Origin: JASLQO01 sp002327525
GTDB taxonomy: Bacteria; Pseudomonadota; Gammaproteobacteria; Pseudomonadales; Azotimanducaceae
Reading direction: 5' to 3'
DNA length: 64,000 nt
NCBI GenBank assembly: GCA_030744435.1
Contig: JASLQO010000024.1
Location: 96,118 to 160,117, forward strand
Shown here: in pieces, positions 17,006 to 25,608 of the stretch
Layout of the letters: each line of letters begins with the position of its first letter
Numbering within the stretch: position 1 is the stretch's first letter
The notes under the pieces: model-generated
Databases searched by the model: none
What the model was told of the DNA's origin: nothing
The model's input: only the letters and a program-made list of their open reading frames with translations
Translations under genes and position numbers: made by a program

Positions 17006-18694
17006 CTATAGTTCTCGTACCACGCGCACGCCGCGATCGTCGTTGGCACGGTCGGACGACTGACGGTATGACAGTCGCGCCGTATCGGCCCGGGAGTCCC
17101 ATGACCCGCCGCGGAATATTTGGTGACAGACATCCGTCGGGCGATAGGATACTTCGTCGCCGCGAGCGAAGTGGTAGTCGTACGACCAACAGTCGGCCAC
17201 CCACTCGGAGACGTTGCCGAGCATGTCGTAGAGTTTGAAACCATTGGGCCGGAGGCTGCCAACCGGCGACGTGAAAGGATGCCCATCCGTGCACTCGGCC
17301 ACCTCCCAGGTGCTGTAATGCTTCTTGATGGCCTGATCTGCAATGTTGGCGTACTCGCACAGGTGCCGCGGGTCGTTACCGTGCAGGTAAGCGGTGTCGA
17401 CACCGGCGCGCGCCGCGTACTCCCACTCCGCTTCACTAGGCAGCCTGTACTGGTAGGTGGTCTCCTTCGAGAGCCAGCGTAGATACTCCTGCACCGCCTC
17501 GATGGAGATGTGGGTGGCTGGATGATCCACTGCCGGATTGCGTGGCAGGCGGTAATCCCGCCCGCGGGCCTGTGCGTAGCGTGCGTATTCGCCGACGGTG
17601 GTCTCATAGACGCCGATCGCGAACGGCTGGGTGAGTTCCACCTCGTGCGCCGGCCGCTCGTTGGAAGCCCCTATTCCCTGGCTGTCGCCCATCTGAAACC
17701 GGCCAGGTGGCAAGACGACGAGCAATGGGCCCTCGCCGCCGCTGGTCAACGGGTCGCGGAAGGTGTGGCCCGCCTGGAAGCCGAAGCGCTCGAGGGAGGC
17801 ACGCACGGTTGCTCCGCGTGTGCCGAGCGTGATGGTCCTGCGTTGGGTACGGAAACCATGGGCACGCGCGACGACGGTGACCTGACCCATGGGTGCCATC
17901 ATCCTGTCACCGTAGGGGCGTACGCGGGGAATGCCGCCGAGTTCGTATTCGACACTCACTTGTGCGTGTTCAGGACTGGTGATCACGCGCAGGGGTACTT
18001 CCCTTCGCTGCAGAACGATGTGGCGGCTATTGGCGCCCATGCGCACGCGCACGCGTTCGACGACGGTGGGGTGGTGGCGTTTGGATACCTCCACGGCATA
18101 CTCGCCTACTGGGAGGCTGATGCCGGGCGAGTACGCCTCCTTCACTTCGAGCAGTGTGATGTTCGCATTTCCGGGCTCGGTGGTGACAGTGAGGGTGCCC
18201 CACGGCACCAGCACCAGATCCAGCATCACCAGCGTCTCCCGGCCGGGGAGAACCTCGAAACTCCTGGTGACATCGCGATGGTTGACGTAGCTCGCCGTGG
18301 CGCTGTGCTGCCCAGCCTGGATGTGCTTGAGTTGTACCGGGGTCAGATCGTCGAGAAGCGCACCGTTGAGCGTCACCCTGCTCCCGCGCGGGTTGCTGAT
18401 CAGCCGAACCGACCCATGGGCAGGATCCAGGGTGAAGTCGATCGCAACGGTTTCACCCTGCGTCACTTCGACTTTCCTGACCAGCGTTTCGTGAAACCTG
18501 TGCTCGATGCGCATCGTCTTGTGCCCCGCAGCGATGCCCTCGGCCAACAGCGGTGTTTCACCGAGCAGAGTACCGTCTAGATAAACGAGCGCTCCTGCCG
18601 GATCATTCCTGATCTGAACGGCACCAGAGAAGAAATTCAACGACTGCGGATCGCGTGCCACCGAAAAGACAATGAGCATCACAACGACCGCCAT
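17006..18694 (-). CDS. PEGA-repeat / SUMF1 (FGE-like) membrane-anchored protein, possible upstream nonsense codon
   Basis: A single membrane anchor at the very N-terminus (MAVVVMLIVFSVA) is followed by PEGA-type beta domains (VQIRNDPAGALVYLDGTLLG and repeats) and a C-terminal SUMF1 domain (YETTVGEYARYAQARG, YRLPSEAEWEYAARAG, MLGNVSEWVADCW, FRGGSWDSRADTARLSYR). The paired cysteines of true formylglycine-generating enzymes are missing, so it is not an FGE. The frame extends upstream to a GTG at 18751 (VSQFEEDLKRTCLRL), interrupted by TGA at 18704-18706 where a Trp would fit before WLAMAVVV. Either translation starts at ATG 18694 or the natural gene lost its first 19 codons to a nonsense mutation. 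Confidence 0.8.
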   Translation of the reverse strand: MAVVVMLIVFSVARDPQSLNFFSGAVQIRNDPAGALVYLDGTLLGETPLLAEGIAAGHKTMRIEHRFHETLVRKVEVTQGETVAIDFTLDPAHGSVRLISNPRGSRVTLNGALLDDLTPVQLKHIQAGQHSATASYVNHRDVTRSFEVLPGRETLVMLDLVLVPWGTLTVTTEPGNANITLLEVKEAYSPGISLPVGEYAVEVSKRHHPTVVERVRVRMGANSRHIVLQRREVPLRVITSPEHAQVSVEYELGGIPRVRPYGDRMMAPMGQVTVVARAHGFRTQRRTITLGTRGATVRASLERFGFQAGHTFRDPLTSGGEGPLLVVLPPGRFQMGDSQGIGASNERPAHEVELTQPFAIGVYETTVGEYARYAQARGRDYRLPRNPAVDHPATHISIEAVQEYLRWLSKETTYQYRLPSEAEWEYAARAGVDTAYLHGNDPRHLCEYANIADQAIKKHYSTWEVAECTDGHPFTSPVGSLRPNGFKLYDMLGNVSEWVADCWSYDYHFARGDEVSYRPTDVCHQIFRGGSWDSRADTARLSYRQSSDRANDDRGVRVVREL

Positions 18695-18890
18695 GGCGAG
18701 CCATCACAGACGTAAACATGTGCGCTTCAGATCTTCTTCGAATTGTGACACGCCCTCTCCCGGTGTGGCGTGGGCGATTACCTTGTCCGCTCCCCGAGTG
18801 TCTGTCGGATTCTAATCGAATCTGCCCTGTCGTTTTCGACCCTGTGAGACGAATCGCGTATAAAAAGAGAATGTTTAGCGAGGAGTTGTG

Positions 18891-19640
18891 ATGAGAATAC
18901 TCGTTACGGGGATGAGCGGTCTGATCGGGGGTGCTGCGGGTGAGGTTTTGCGCAAGGAACACGAATTGACGGCGCTCAATCGCGGTAATGTGGAAGGCGT
19001 GGCCACGCACCAGGCCGATATCGGCGATTTCGAGCTCATCCGTGGGGCATTCGACACGCAGGACATGGTAGTGCACCTCGCAGCGAAGGCGGGCGAGAAC
19101 TACACATGGGCCGAGTTGCGCGATACCAATGTTGAGGGCACCCGCAACGTATTCAAGGCGGCCACCGACGCAGGTGTGCGTCGCGTCGTTTATGCCTCCA
19201 GCGGAGCGACGGCTGCGGGTTGGGAGCAGGATGAACCTTACAGGGCTCTGGTGGAGGGACGTTACGGCGATCTGCCGGAGAACTGGCCACTGATCACTGA
19301 GGAGATGCCGCCACGGCCTAGAGGGATTTATGGAGCGACCAAAGTGTGGGGCGAGGCCCTGGCGCAGCACTTCGCGGACACTACTGAAACTGGCTTCATC
19401 AGCATCCGTATCGGGTACGTCAACGCCCAGGACCGGCCGACCAACGCCCGTCAACGCAGTGTGTGGTGCAGCCAGCGTGATGTGGTGAGCGCCATCCTCG
19501 CTTCGGTGCAGGCACCGTTGGAGCTGCGTAATGACGTATTCTTCGCAAACTCCAGCAATCGCTACGGCTACCGGGATCTGGGGCACGCGGACGCGGCGGT
19601 GGGATTCAGACCCCAGGACGCAGCCGAAGAACGAGTCTGA
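18891..19640 (+). CDS. NAD(P)-dependent extended SDR epimerase/dehydratase
   Basis: 249 residues with a Rossmann nucleotide loop at the N-terminus (ILVTGMSGLIGGAAG, a GxxGxxG variant), a DIGDFELIRGAF segment that binds the adenine side, VVHLAAKAG, and the catalytic YGATK with an upstream YASSGAT serine. It is short for an extended SDR (usually 300 or more). Members act on nucleotide sugars or small carbonyl compounds; the substrate is unknown. ATG 18891 has GAGGAG seven bases upstream and a TATAAA about 30 bases upstream. The LLM monooxygenase gene follows on the same strand after 101 bases. Confidence 0.85.
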   Translation: MRILVTGMSGLIGGAAGEVLRKEHELTALNRGNVEGVATHQADIGDFELIRGAFDTQDMVVHLAAKAGENYTWAELRDTNVEGTRNVFKAATDAGVRRVVYASSGATAAGWEQDEPYRALVEGRYGDLPENWPLITEEMPPRPRGIYGATKVWGEALAQHFADTTETGFISIRIGYVNAQDRPTNARQRSVWCSQRDVVSAILASVQAPLELRNDVFFANSSNRYGYRDLGHADAAVGFRPQDAAEERV

Positions 19641-19741
19641 TGCAGATCAAGAACTCGTGCACAGGCAGATGCGAACGCAACTGTGATTCGATAGGCTGGT
19701 TCAGTTCTGGAGCGATGATCACAGCTACGTAGGAGGATGCT

Positions 19742-20764
19742 ATGACGGATCGAAAATACTGGGGCGTCGTGAGTCCTATGCCGGCGCCGATGCTGACGGG
19801 GATGGCGCAGATGAGCGAAGCCCGGGGAATGCAAGGCGTGTTTGCACCGCAGGTGTACGGTCCGCCGTTCATCCCGCTGGCTGCTGCTGCTGCTGTGACC
19901 GAGAAACTGGAGCTTGCCAGTGGTATCGCCATCGCCGCGGCGCGCAGTCCGTTCGAGACCGCCATGGCGGCGATAGACATGGACCGAATCTCCAATGGTC
20001 GTTTCATCCTGGGCCTGGGCACCAGTGTGTCGGCCTGGTCGCAGGGTATCTTCGGTGCGCCGGAGCACAAACCGGTAACCTTCCTCCGGGAAACGGTCAA
20101 TGCGGTACGCCACATCATCAAGGGTGCACATACGGGCCTCGCACCGTTCGAAGGTCAGTACTTCCGTGCCGACTTCAAGGAACTGCAGCCAACTCAGGCG
20201 CCGCTGCGCGAAGAGATCCCGGTGTGGATTGCCGCACTTCGCGGTGCTCTCGTGAGGCTTGCGGCCGAGATCGCCGACGGTGTTGTCGGACACCCGATGT
20301 GGTCCATCGAGTGGACGGTCGATGAGATGTATCCGACGTTTCTCGAAGCGTTGTCGGAGGCGGGAAGAGAGCGGGAAAACGTGGAGGTCAACATATGGCC
20401 CTGGGTCGCCATCAACACCGACGAGGCGCAGGCTATCGAGGATGCGCGTCCCACCATGGCGTTCTACGGGGGTGTGAAGCAGTATGAACCGTTTTTTGAA
20501 GCGCACGGTTTTCTGGATGTCGCGCACAAGCTCCAGGAAGGCGTGAGCCGCGGTGACTATCTCGGCGTTGCGCACCTGGTGCCCGACGAAATGGTACGCA
20601 CCTTCGTGGCGGTCGGAGAGCCGGACAAGGTTCGCGAACGCATCGCACGATTGGACGGTGTGGCGGATTCGCTTTGTCTGGTGACGCCGATGTACGGTCT
20701 CACACCAGACAAGATGATGGCGTACGACGCGGCGGTTGCACAGACGTTCTACAACGCTGGTTGA
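19742..20764 (+). CDS. LLM-class flavin (F420 or FMN) dependent oxidoreductase
   Basis: A 340-residue TIM-barrel protein of the bacterial luciferase-like superfamily. Typical pieces are the N-terminal YWGVVSPMPAPMLTGMAQM, FAPQVYGPPFIPLAAAAAVT, the LELASGIAIAAARSPFETA strand-loop, and DMDRISNGRFILGLGTSVSA, which corresponds to the LD..S.GR..LG.G signature. Such enzymes oxidise or hydroxylate small molecules, often in lipid, terpenoid or nitrogen catabolism. ATG 19742 is preceded by TAGGAGG. A strong symmetrical hairpin at 20774-20801 ends the transcript. A second LLM gene lies at 27013. Confidence 0.88.
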   Translation: MTDRKYWGVVSPMPAPMLTGMAQMSEARGMQGVFAPQVYGPPFIPLAAAAAVTEKLELASGIAIAAARSPFETAMAAIDMDRISNGRFILGLGTSVSAWSQGIFGAPEHKPVTFLRETVNAVRHIIKGAHTGLAPFEGQYFRADFKELQPTQAPLREEIPVWIAALRGALVRLAAEIADGVVGHPMWSIEWTVDEMYPTFLEALSEAGRERENVEVNIWPWVAINTDEAQAIEDARPTMAFYGGVKQYEPFFEAHGFLDVAHKLQEGVSRGDYLGVAHLVPDEMVRTFVAVGEPDKVRERIARLDGVADSLCLVTPMYGLTPDKMMAYDAAVAQTFYNAG

Positions 20765-20773
20765 GAGCTTCCA

Positions 20774-20801
20774 TGAGCGGCCGCGGGGGTGCGGCCGCTC
20801 A
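20774..20801. terminator. Bidirectional hairpin terminator
   Basis: TGAGCGGCCGC and GCGGCCGCTCA form a perfect 11-bp stem around a six-base loop, between the convergent LLM gene (ending 20764) and nitroreductase gene (ending 20822). There is no T-tract, so termination may need Rho or only block antisense transcription. Confidence 0.7.
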
Positions 20802-20821
20802 GTCGGACACGGCAGGGCACG

Positions 20822-21616
20822 CTACAACACGCCCGGTTCGGCAATATCCAGGGCGTCGCGAAGAAACAGCAGCTCATCTTCCCGTTCCGGTAACGGCGCG
20901 GGAGCTGTAAAGAGCCCGGCATCGGTCAATTCGTCCACCACGGCCTCACTGCGTGGATAAGGCTGGTCGTAGCTGTGGATCTTGAAGAGATCCTCGAACG
21001 GCAGACGGGGGCGCTGGCCACCGGCTTCCCAATGTTCCAAGGGGTAGCCAACGGTCTGCACCAGCAACAGGCGGCAGTGATTCGGTACACCGAGCGCCTT
21101 CATCAGTTCCTGCCCGCGTGGACCGGCGCCGAGGCAGCAGGTGCCGAGGTTCATATCGTAGGCCGCGAGTGTTGCCTGGGCGATACCCTGACCGCAGTCG
21201 ACCTCGCTGATGCCCGGGCTTTTCAGTATCTCACCCATACCCTGGAAGATAGGCAGCAGCGTCTCTCGCACGCCGGTTTCTCTGGTTTGCCTGTCACCCA
21301 CGCCCAGAGCGCCGACCTCTGCCAGCGTCATCAGGCGATCCGATTGGCCATCCACCGCCTCGGGATCCAGATACCAGACAATCACGACCGGCGCGATCTT
21401 GAACTGCCAGCCGATGATCGCGCCCTGCATGATGTCGATCTTGTCGGCATCCTCATCCTTGAACAATGCGATTCCGCGCAAGCTTTGCACGTTACCCCAG
21501 TGGGAGGCGATGCGCGCAGCCTCGAACATGATCTGTATCTTCTCTTTCTCCACTGGCTTGTAGGGTTTGAGAAATCTGATAGATCGACGTCGACCAATGG
21601 CTTCCAAGAGTTCCAT
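20822..21616 (-). CDS. Nitroreductase-family FMN oxidoreductase
   Basis: A 264-residue protein of the nitroreductase fold. It starts with the family phrase LLEAIGRRRSIRFLKPYKPV (FMN phosphate contacts RRS.R), followed by ARIASHWGNVQSLRGIALF, and a C-terminal AYDMNLGTCCLGAGPRGQEL block with the glycine-rich NAD(P)H side; QTVGYPLEHW corresponds to the usual GYP motif. The substrate is unknown; such enzymes reduce nitro compounds, quinones or enones. ATG 21616 is preceded by AGGAGAC. The 285 bases upstream of it, shared with the divergent thiolase, show no further gene and should hold both promoters. Confidence 0.87.
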   Translation of the reverse strand: MELLEAIGRRRSIRFLKPYKPVEKEKIQIMFEAARIASHWGNVQSLRGIALFKDEDADKIDIMQGAIIGWQFKIAPVVIVWYLDPEAVDGQSDRLMTLAEVGALGVGDRQTRETGVRETLLPIFQGMGEILKSPGISEVDCGQGIAQATLAAYDMNLGTCCLGAGPRGQELMKALGVPNHCRLLLVQTVGYPLEHWEAGGQRPRLPFEDLFKIHSYDQPYPRSEAVVDELTDAGLFTAPAPLPEREDELLFLRDALDIAEPGVL

Positions 21617-21901
21617 GTGTGTCTCCTTTTGTTGAACGTCTTGTTGAGCTGTGCAGACAGGCTACGCAACTATTTCCTGTTGTGCCAGATAGGGAGCGTT
21701 TTCGATCACCTGCGAGCACGGCTGATGTGCGCCCGAAGCCAAGCAACCCCCTCCCGTCGAGCGCGCATGGGTCTGGCATTAGGCACAGATCGGGATTGCG
21801 TTGAAACACGGGAATCCGCGTAGACACCGCCTTCTGTACGTAGGAGAAGAAAAAAGAGTACGATCATGAGTTGACCAAAACAAGACACCAGGAGGGGCAT
21901 C

Positions 21902-23131
21902 ATGGGTAACGCCATCATTGCAGGAGTGGGAATGACCCGCTTCGGAAAACATCTGGACACCGGGCTGAAGGCACTTGGCCGGGAGGCGCTGCTGGCCGCC
22001 ATCGAGGATGCCGGTATCGACAAGTCTCAGCTGGAAGCCGCTTACGTTGGTAATGCCATGGCCGGTCTCATCACCGGTCAGGAGTGTATCCGCGGCCAGG
22101 TCGTGCTGCGCTCCGCGGGGATCGGGGCCATTCCCGTGATCAACGTGGAAAACGCCTGTGCCAGTGCGTCTACTGCTTTTCACCAGGCATCGACCATGGT
22201 GGCGGCGGGGGTTTATGACGTGGTTCTTGCGCTCGGCGTTGAAAAACTCTACCACCAGGACAAGACGCGCAGTTTCAAGGCCATCGGCAGCGCGGTCGAT
22301 ACCGAGGAAATGGCGGCTATCGTGGAAGGCCTCAAGAAGTCGGCCGCAGCGCAGGGTGCGGATGCGGCAGCAAGCGGCCAGGGTGAGAAGCGCAGTATGT
22401 TCATGGACTTCTATGCGGCCAGCGCTCGCCGGCATATGCAGAAGTATGGTACGACGGCTCGGCAGTTTGCGGCTATTGCGGCCAAGAACGCTCTGCACGG
22501 CAGCCTCAATCCCAAGGCCCAGTTCCAGCAGGCGCTCAGCGTCGACGATGTTCTTGCTGAACCCATGATTGCGGAACCGCTGACGCGACCGATGTGCTCG
22601 CCGATCGGTGATGGCGCGGCGGCGGCTATCATCGTGAGTGAGAAGAAAGCGCGCGAGCTGGGAATTTCTCAACCGATCCAGGTGCGTTCCTGTGTGCTGC
22701 GTTCAGGCTGGGACCACGGATCAGACGAGCCCGGTACGGTTGAAGTCTGTGTGCAGGAAGCGTTCGAGAAGGCTGGTGTGGGTCCTGAAGATTTGAGTGT
22801 CATCGAGTGTCACGATGCGTCCGCACCCGCGGAACTCATCTACTACGAGGAGTTTGGACTCTGCGAACCCGGCGGTGGTGGTGAGTTGATCGAATCCGGT
22901 GCGACGAAGCTGGGCGGACGCCTTCCGGTCAATCCGAGCGGCGGCTTGCTGCGTAAAGGGCACCCAGTGGGGGCGACGGGGCTTGCCCAGGTAACCGAGC
23001 TGGTAGAGCAACTGCGAGGTCAAAGCGGCGCTCGACAGGTGCCGGGTGCAAGGGTCGGGATGTCGCAAAACGGCGGTGGTACGGTCGGTGGAGAGGCTGC
23101 CGCAATGTGCGTCTCGATACTAAGCACCTGA
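21902..23131 (+). CDS. SCP2-type thiolase / acetyl-CoA acetyltransferase
   Basis: A 409-residue thiolase of the SCPx/lipid-transfer type. The acylated cysteine sits in VENACASASTAFHQA, the catalytic His in VIECHDASAPAELIYYE, and the C-terminal GHPVGATGLAQVTELVEQLR contains the GHPxGxTG motif. It would cleave 3-oxoacyl-CoAs with CoA, often branched or steroid side-chain substrates in this subgroup. ATG 21902 is preceded by CAGGAGGGG. The acyl-CoA ligase gene follows after 52 bases on the same strand, so both probably form one catabolic operon. Confidence 0.9.
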   Translation: MGNAIIAGVGMTRFGKHLDTGLKALGREALLAAIEDAGIDKSQLEAAYVGNAMAGLITGQECIRGQVVLRSAGIGAIPVINVENACASASTAFHQASTMVAAGVYDVVLALGVEKLYHQDKTRSFKAIGSAVDTEEMAAIVEGLKKSAAAQGADAAASGQGEKRSMFMDFYAASARRHMQKYGTTARQFAAIAAKNALHGSLNPKAQFQQALSVDDVLAEPMIAEPLTRPMCSPIGDGAAAAIIVSEKKARELGISQPIQVRSCVLRSGWDHGSDEPGTVEVCVQEAFEKAGVGPEDLSVIECHDASAPAELIYYEEFGLCEPGGGGELIESGATKLGGRLPVNPSGGLLRKGHPVGATGLAQVTELVEQLRGQSGARQVPGARVGMSQNGGGTVGGEAAAMCVSILST

Positions 23132-23183
23132 TCAAAACCGCTAAAGCGCGAAATTCCAGCACGCACCAACAGGAGACCGGACC

Positions 23184-24794
23184 ATGGCCCGTGAGCGCTC
23201 AGAGATGATCCTCGCCGATATTGTCGCGACACGCGCGGAGCGCAACCCCGAATTCGAGGTATTGACCTTCGAGTGCGCGGAGCGGGAGGACGAGACTCGC
23301 ACTTATGCGCAGCTCTACCAGCGGGGTAATGCACTGGCGGCCGATCTGATCGGCCGCGGGCTCGAGCGCGGAGACAAGTTCGGCTTGTTCATGCGCAATC
23401 ATCCCGAGTTTGTCGAGGCCATGATCGCAGCTTCGATAACGGGAACAGTGTTCGTACCGATCGATGCGCGTACGCGTGGTGCGAAACTTGCGTATACGTT
23501 GCGCAATTCGGGCTCGAAAGCCGTGGTGTGCGCAGATTACGCACTTGCGCAGTTCGAAGAGGTGCGCGGTGAGTTACCCGACATCGGTTCGGTACTGGTG
23601 CTCGAGACCGGAGAGAGCGGTGCGCCGGAACTCGACGCGTTCCGGGACGTGGAGGCACTCGGACCGATACTGTCGAGTTCTGCGGCCGCGGTCGATGTTC
23701 GTATCGAATCACCCCAGGATCCATTACAGATCATCTACACCTCGGGCACTACCGGCGACCCCAAGGGCGTGGTGATGGAAAACGGCCGCTACGGCGGCAT
23801 GGCCGGGCTCGGAGCGGGAGTGTTCAGGTTTCAAGACGACGAGCGTCTCTACACGGGACTCTCTCTGACGCATGGGAATGCCCAGGCCGTGACGCTGGCT
23901 TCGGCGTTGTGTCTCGAACTGCCGGCGGTGATCAGCCGCAAGTTCACCAAATCTCGGCTGTGGGATATTTGCCGAAAACACGGCTGCACCACGTTTTCTC
24001 TGCTCGGCGGCATGGCAACCGCCATCTACAGCGAACCGGAGCGGCCCGGTGACGGCGACAACCCGGTTCGCATGGTCACCAGCGCCGGTATGCCTTATGC
24101 GATCTGGGAATCTTTCGAGAAGCGCTTCAACCTGAAGGTACTGGAGTGGTACGGTGCGGTAGAGGGAGGGCTTGCATTCAAGCCCATCGGCGAGGGTCCG
24201 ATTGGTTCTTTCGGTAAGCCGGGTCCCGGGCTTGACATGCGCCTTCTCGACGACAACGACGAGGTTTGCGCGCCGGGTGTGCAGGGGGAAATCTGTTCGC
24301 GCCCGCTGAGCGGGGATGCTCCGAGCGTCGAGTATCACGCTAACCCCGAGGCATCGGAGAAGAAGACCCGGGGAGGGTGGTTGCGTAGCGGTGACATCGG
24401 GCACACGGACGAGGACGGCTGGCTTTATTTCGACTATCGCAAAGGCGGCGGCATCCGTCGCTCGGGCGATTTCATCAACCCGGGCTTCGTCGAGAAAGTC
24501 GTGGCGGAACACCCGGCCATTTCAGACGTGTTCGTCTACGGTGTCGAGGCGCGTTCGGGTGCACCGGGCGAAAAGGATGTGGTGGCTGCCGTGGTTGCGG
24601 TACCAGGCGCTACCGTCGATGCGCTTGCGGTGCGCGATCACTGCCGCAACGGACTGGAAGCAAATTTCGTACCGACCTATTTGCAGGTGGTCGACGAGAT
24701 CCCCAAAACCGCGTCGGAAAAACCCCAGGAGCGGTTCCTGCGCGAGCGCTTTGATGAGGTGCCCGCTGAGGTAAACGACCTCGATTCGCTCTGA
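23184..24794 (+). CDS. AMP-forming acyl-CoA ligase (CaiC-like)
   Basis: A 536-residue ANL-superfamily enzyme that activates a carboxylic acid via an acyl-adenylate and transfers it to CoA. Motifs: IIYTSGTTGDPKGVVMENG (P-loop, residues about 180-198), VLEWYGAVEGGLAF (A5-like, EWYGAxEG), WLRSGDIGHTDEDGWLYF (A7), RRSGDFINPGFVEKV (A8; the usual Arg-x-x-Gly-Glu is RRSGDFI) and the C-terminal PKTASEKPQER, where the usual catalytic Lys context (KTxSGKxxR) is KTASEKPQER. The latter deviation may affect activity or specificity. It follows the thiolase by 52 bases. Crotonobetaine/carnitine ligases are the nearest relatives by feel. Confidence 0.88.
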   Translation: MARERSEMILADIVATRAERNPEFEVLTFECAEREDETRTYAQLYQRGNALAADLIGRGLERGDKFGLFMRNHPEFVEAMIAASITGTVFVPIDARTRGAKLAYTLRNSGSKAVVCADYALAQFEEVRGELPDIGSVLVLETGESGAPELDAFRDVEALGPILSSSAAAVDVRIESPQDPLQIIYTSGTTGDPKGVVMENGRYGGMAGLGAGVFRFQDDERLYTGLSLTHGNAQAVTLASALCLELPAVISRKFTKSRLWDICRKHGCTTFSLLGGMATAIYSEPERPGDGDNPVRMVTSAGMPYAIWESFEKRFNLKVLEWYGAVEGGLAFKPIGEGPIGSFGKPGPGLDMRLLDDNDEVCAPGVQGEICSRPLSGDAPSVEYHANPEASEKKTRGGWLRSGDIGHTDEDGWLYFDYRKGGGIRRSGDFINPGFVEKVVAEHPAISDVFVYGVEARSGAPGEKDVVAAVVAVPGATVDALAVRDHCRNGLEANFVPTYLQVVDEIPKTASEKPQERFLRERFDEVPAEVNDLDSL

Positions 24795-24797
24795 GGA

Positions 24798-25583
24798 TCA
24801 CACACCGTAGCCGCCGTCTACGCTGATCACCTGTCCGGTGATACCGGCGGCTTCATCGCTTGCCAGCAACACCGCCATGGGCGCCAGTTCTTCAGGTTCT
24901 AGCACACGGTTCTGCAGGTTTTCCGCGCTCGCCCTGGCGCGCGCGCCTTCCGCATCCGTGCCCCACTGCATGCCGAGGACGTTCCAGTCGACGAGTTGCG
25001 TATTGGTCCATCCCGGACACAGACAGTTGACCGTCACCCCGCGTGTGGCAACCTCGGCTGCCGTGGCACGGGTCAGACCGATGAGGCCGTGCTTCGCCGC
25101 GCTGTAGGCCGCTGCACCGCCGGAGCGTTTTGCGTATCCCGAGCCGATGTTGATGATGCGCCCATGCCCGCGTTCGAGCATGTGCCCTAGCACTTCACGA
25201 GAAGCACGTTGAGCCGAGACGAGGTTCAGCAGCAGGTTGTCGATGAAGGCCTGATCATCGTGGGAGGCACTCAGCAGGCTGAAAGGTGTTGGTCCGGGTA
25301 TCACGCCGCCGGCATTGTTGATCAGAATGTCGATCTGTCCGAAATGCCCGAGGACGGTCTCAACGGATGCCTTCACGGCATCGTAGCTCATGGCGTCCGC
25401 GGTGACCGGGAAGCCCTTACCACCGAGGGATGTGACCTCTTGCGCGACCCGCTCGAGTTCTTCGGCCGTTCGCGAGCTGACAGCTACACCGCAACCCTCT
25501 TTCGCGAGCCCCAGAGCGATGGCCCTGCCGATGCCGCGGCCGCCGCCGGTGACCAGAGCGATTCTGCCGTCGAGCTTACCCAT
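24798..25583 (-). CDS. Short-chain dehydrogenase/reductase (FabG-like)
   Basis: 261 residues with the classical SDR set: ALVTGGGRGIGRAIALG (TGxxxGIG), DILINNAGGVIP (NNAG), IINIGSGYAKR and YSAAKHGLIGLT (YxxxK), and a C-terminal ITGQVISVDGGYGV. It would interconvert 3-hydroxy- and 3-oxoacyl compounds or a similar pair. I chose the ATG at 25583, with GAAGGA eight bases upstream and the acyl-CoA dehydrogenase stop just before it, rather than in-frame codons up to 25628 that would run into that gene. It is cotranscribed with the upstream acyl-CoA dehydrogenase and converges on the acyl-CoA ligase with three bases between stops. Confidence 0.9.
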   Translation of the reverse strand: MGKLDGRIALVTGGGRGIGRAIALGLAKEGCGVAVSSRTAEELERVAQEVTSLGGKGFPVTADAMSYDAVKASVETVLGHFGQIDILINNAGGVIPGPTPFSLLSASHDDQAFIDNLLLNLVSAQRASREVLGHMLERGHGRIINIGSGYAKRSGGAAAYSAAKHGLIGLTRATAAEVATRGVTVNCLCPGWTNTQLVDWNVLGMQWGTDAEGARARASAENLQNRVLEPEELAPMAVLLASDEAAGITGQVISVDGGYGV

Positions 25584-25608
25584 AGTTGCATGTCCTTCAG
25601 ACGGTGGT

